This document shows positions 6,371 to 8,352 of a stretch of DNA of 8,352 nt, in pieces. This DNA comes from Promethearchaeota archaeon (GTDB lineage Archaea; Asgardarchaeota; Lokiarchaeia; Sigynarchaeales; MK-D1). The notes under the pieces are model-generated. The model did not search any database. It was not told the origin of the DNA and saw only the letters and a list, made by a program, of their open reading frames with translations. The stretch covers positions 1-8,352 of the forward strand of contig JAEOTN010000340.1 of NCBI GenBank assembly GCA_016839865.1. Reading direction: 5' to 3'. Position numbers and translations under genes: made by a program. Within the stretch, counting starts at the first letter, position 1, and every line of letters starts with the position of its first letter.

Positions 6371-6442
6371 TAGTTCCTGCTTTGCAAGCAGAAGCCTCCG
6401 AGAGTTGCCCATTACGGTTTCCACCCTCCTCATTGGGAACTA
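6371..6442 (-). promoter_or_regulatory. Putative SECIS element in the selD 3' UTR, eukaryote-like
   Basis: Read on the minus strand right after selD, this RNA can form an outer 7-bp stem UAGUUCC (6442-6436) with GGAACUA (6377-6371). Inside it, UGAG (6432-6429) faces GGAG (6399-6396), giving the tandem sheared G.A/A.G pairs that define the kink-turn core of eukaryotic SECIS elements. Above the core is a fully paired 6-bp helix, GAGGGU (6428-6423) with ACUCUC (6405-6400). The apical part has an unpaired AAA (6420-6418) and a small CC/GG stem (6417-6416 with 6410-6409) closing the loop GUAAU, which resembles a form-2 SECIS. Lokiarchaeota SECIS elements have been reported to resemble eukaryotic ones and to lie in the 3' UTR. 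Odd points are an 18-nt insertion on the 3' side that can form its own hairpin, and a core-to-AAA distance shorter than in typical eukaryotic elements. The fold was done by hand. Confidence 0.75.
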
Positions 6443-7480
6443 TATATTTATTTTATTTACATGAATAATGCTTGGATTCTGCGTGATATTTACGACACTT
6501 TCACCTTTTGAATATGTACCTATTTTCCAGATTGGAATTTTCTCTTTCTTGAATTTTTGAATTATCTCTTCAGTCCCGATTTCATTCGAATTGACGCATA
6601 GCAACATTGGTCCCGCTGTTTCCGCAGCACATCCACCTAGTAGATCATACCCCAGAACACTAGAAATACTATCAGTTCCTTCGATGATAGGTAATGTATC
6701 TATGGAAATATCATAGGAAGTTCCTTGTACAATTTCTTCAGCATGTTTTTTTAATCCAAATCCCGTAATATCGGTCATACTAGTAATTGCGGATTTTAAG
6801 TTATACTTCCGAATCGTTTTTGCGACATCATAATTGGATCTACGCATAACATCGACAGCAATTTGTATCATTCCGTTAAAGACGGAATCATCAATCCCAG
6901 GAAATAAATCCTCAAGATAGTTATCCTCATCTTTTTTCATTCGATACAATGCCATTGGCGCTTGAATTCCGATAGGTTTTGTTAGATACACATCTCCTGA
7001 TTCTGATTTAGATTGTAATTGCTTCGGGATTAGATCGGTTTTATCTGCAATTCCAACTGCAATCCCACCTGCTAAAGGCCATGGATTAATAATTGTGTGA
7101 CCTCCATTTACATCCGCATTGAATTGCTTTAGGAAATTTCGTTGACCGATAATTAATCCTTGCGTTACTTCATCGGGTTGGTCAGATGGAACTCCTAGGA
7201 AGCTAAGATACATCACTATGTCGATCACATTCATTGCAAATAGATCATTAGTAGCATTACATGCGGTAATTTCACCCATAATCACAGGATCATCGTGAAT
7301 GGGAGTGAATATGTCAACATTTGTTGCTAGTATCTTATCCCCGACCTCTTTTACCGCGCAATCTTCAGCAGTATAGTCTAATCCAGATTGTTTTAAGATT
7401 CTTTCAAGGATTGATTTCGGAACCTTACAAGATCATCCATGTATTTGTGTTTTTGCCGTTAATCGATAATCTTTGGTCAT
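6440..7480 (-). CDS. selD: Selenophosphate synthetase SelD, itself a selenoprotein (Sec at codon 16)
   Basis: SelD uses ATP and selenide to make selenophosphate, the selenium donor for selenocysteine (Sec) synthesis. Reading from ATG 7480 through one in-frame UGA (7433-7435) to TAG 6442-6440 gives 346 residues, essentially the length of E. coli SelD (347). The N-terminus reads LTAKTQIHG-U-SCKVP, matching the family site in which E. coli has Cys17 and Lys20; here these are U16 and K19. Next come NVDIFTPIHDDP (54-65), ACNATNDLFAM, NGGHTI, WPLAGGIAVGI, LTKPIGIQ and MTDITGFGL, all family landmarks. Stopping at the UGA would leave a product beginning after the catalytic site, so readthrough is needed for activity. 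No strong ribosome binding site precedes the ATG. A 66-bp gap separates it from the upstream same-strand gene, so either co-transcription or an own promoter is possible. Requiring Sec to make the Sec precursor gives a natural feedback loop. Confidence 0.95.
7433..7435 (-). other. selD: Selenocysteine UGA codon of selD
   Basis: This UGA is codon 16 of selD, in the context HG-UGA-SCK. It falls exactly on the catalytic Cys/Sec position of the family, is followed by the conserved Lys three residues later, and is the only in-frame stop between 7480 and 6443. The conserved frame on both sides and a SECIS-like structure after the gene argue for Sec recoding and against a nonsense mutation. Confidence 0.92.
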
Positions 7481-7490
7481 GGAATACCCC

Positions 7491-7511
7491 AATCGATCGT
7501 TGAGATCGATT
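7491..7511. repeat. Inverted repeat in the selD leader
   Basis: AATCGATC (7491-7498) and GATCGATT (7504-7511) are perfect 8-nt inverted arms around a 5-nt loop, GTTGA. The element lies 10-31 nt upstream of the selD ATG. It could be a hairpin near the 5' end of the selD mRNA, since an AT-rich block at 7535-7546 is placed to start transcription near 7514, or it could be a dimeric regulator site. The CGATCG-rich arms stand out in this AT-rich gap. Confidence 0.45.
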
Positions 7512-7546
7512 ACTTTAAGAAAGAAAAGCGTAATTGAAAAATTTAA

Positions 7547-8352
7547 CTATGGAATAAAAACTTCCAATTCCTTCCGTATCTCTTTTTGTACACCAAAAAT
7601 ATTAGTATACCTGATAATAACTTTCAATTCTCCAATTCTGGAAGAGACTCCCAATCGTTCTGAAGGAGCTGTAATGCGATCATGACGATATTTTAGAACC
7701 CAGTGAAAAGTTTGGGCTTCCTCAGCCTGGAATTCTTTAATTTCAATCCAATTCGGCTTGCTACGCTCTTGCTGTAATTCCATAAATTCTGGCCACGAGA
7801 ATAAAATGGACAGGTTTTGCAGATAGTGACGAGTAGAATTCTGTAGTCGAATTCTAAAATGGATTAAACTGCCCAGAGTTTCAATTTTCTTAGAAATCTG
7901 TAATACTTTTTCATATTCAGGATATTTTTCAGGTAAAAATAGTTGATTATCCCTAATTTTTCCATTAAGTTTACCTGTTTCTATTAGTTTAAACAGCTTT
8001 TCTAGAATTTGTGCTTCGGTTAATTCAGACTTTAGGTGTTTTGTCAATAAATCTATTGGAATTGGATTGATTTGTTGCTGTAGTGATGAAATGCGGTGAA
8101 AGAAAATATCTTGAGAGGTTTGTTGGAAAAACTCATTGCTCCTTTCGATTAAAGAATCTTTTATCTGGTTCCAATCATCTAGATATTGCCGAATCAATTT
8201 TGATTTTTCAAAATCAGTGTCAATTTCGTCTAATTGTTCATACATCTTTATAATTTCTTTATCAAAATCTTGAATACTATTGATAGTTTGTGAGATCGTC
8301 AATCTCAATAAATCTTGTGCAGTATCATAGTTATTTTTCTTTATTTCATCAA
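7547..8352 (-). CDS. Coiled-coil, winged-helix and beta-sandwich protein, 5'-partial
   Basis: I cannot name the family. The frame is open from its TAG stop (7549-7547) to the right edge of the window; at least 14 more codons continue upstream of the TTG at 8308 with no stop and no ATG, so that TTG is probably an internal leucine and the start is off-window. Counting from that TTG, residues 10-80 are predicted coiled coil. Residues 83-125 (IDLLTKHLKSELTEAQI, then LFKLIETGKLNGKI and NQLFLP) look like a winged helix. Residues 148-253 alternate strands (HFRIRLQNSTRHYLQNLSI, TFHWVLKYRHD, LKVIIRYTN, KELEVFIP) in the manner of an Ig-like or adaptin-ear-like beta sandwich. These domain calls rest on pattern only. 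It lies 66 bp upstream of selD on the same strand; a functional link is not evident. Confidence 0.85.
   Translation of the reverse strand, partial: DEIKKNNYDTAQDLLRLTISQTINSIQDFDKEIIKMYEQLDEIDTDFEKSKLIRQYLDDWNQIKDSLIERSNEFFQQTSQDIFFHRISSLQQQINPIPIDLLTKHLKSELTEAQILEKLFKLIETGKLNGKIRDNQLFLPEKYPEYEKVLQISKKIETLGSLIHFRIRLQNSTRHYLQNLSILFSWPEFMELQQERSKPNWIEIKEFQAEEAQTFHWVLKYRHDRITAPSERLGVSSRIGELKVIIRYTNIFGVQKEIRKELEVFIP

Noticed and set aside
6230..6433. A 67-codon minus-strand frame overlapping the SECIS region and gene 5
   Set aside because: It is antisense to the acidic tail of the gene at 5965 and crosses the structured RNA; its translation is rich in His/Arg and resembles no protein.
7433..7435. 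selD as a pseudogene or frameshifted gene because of the internal TGA
   Set aside because: The TGA falls exactly on the catalytic Cys/Sec position, sequence conservation continues on both sides in one frame, the total length is normal for the family and a SECIS-like structure follows the gene.
7321..7685. Two plus-strand frames opposite the start of selD and the end of the neighbouring gene
   Set aside because: They exist only because selD was interrupted by the UGA; the opposite strand encodes conserved SelD residues and a separate coding region.

Overview
The window is AT-rich archaeal DNA, most likely from an Asgard archaeon and probably a member of the Lokiarchaeia. Several things point there together. 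There is an archaeal translation factor aIF2 gamma, a eukaryote-type ubiquitin-conjugating enzyme (E2), and several helical or predicted longin-like proteins of a eukaryote-like kind. There is also a selenophosphate synthetase gene (selD) that reads through an in-frame UGA and is followed by an RNA element resembling a eukaryotic SECIS. This assignment is inferred from gene content; there is no rRNA or tRNA in the window to confirm it.

Layout from left to right. (1) 9-2552, plus: a very long helical coiled-coil protein whose last 500 residues are three diverged copies of a roughly 150-residue unit; it is probably cut by the left edge. (2) 2563-3498, minus: a 311-residue protein with a predicted longin-like N-terminus and a TPR-like middle, ending 10 bp from gene 1. 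(3) 3663-4172, plus: an E2 enzyme with intact HPN motif and active-site cysteine, plus an extra loop beside the active site. (4) 4196-5815, minus: aIF2 gamma with an unusual N-terminal extension of about 127 residues. (5) 5965-6366, plus: a small unrecognised protein with an acidic tail. (6) 6440-7480, minus: selD, 346 residues, with UGA (selenocysteine) at codon 16; a plain ORF call loses the first 65 residues, including the catalytic site. (7) 6371-6442, minus: the putative SECIS, filling the gap between selD and gene 5. (8) 7547-8352, minus: a coiled-coil, winged-helix and beta-sandwich protein running off the right edge.

The genes do not form one obvious operon: they alternate in strand, with convergent pairs packed within 10-75 bp and divergent pairs separated by 150-165 bp. 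The clearest functional unit is selD plus its SECIS, a self-referential system in which the enzyme that makes selenophosphate needs selenocysteine for its own synthesis. The E2 shows that a ubiquitin-like conjugation system exists in the organism, but no ubiquitin, E1, E3 or deubiquitinase gene is visible here. No IS element, CRISPR array, rRNA or tRNA was seen.
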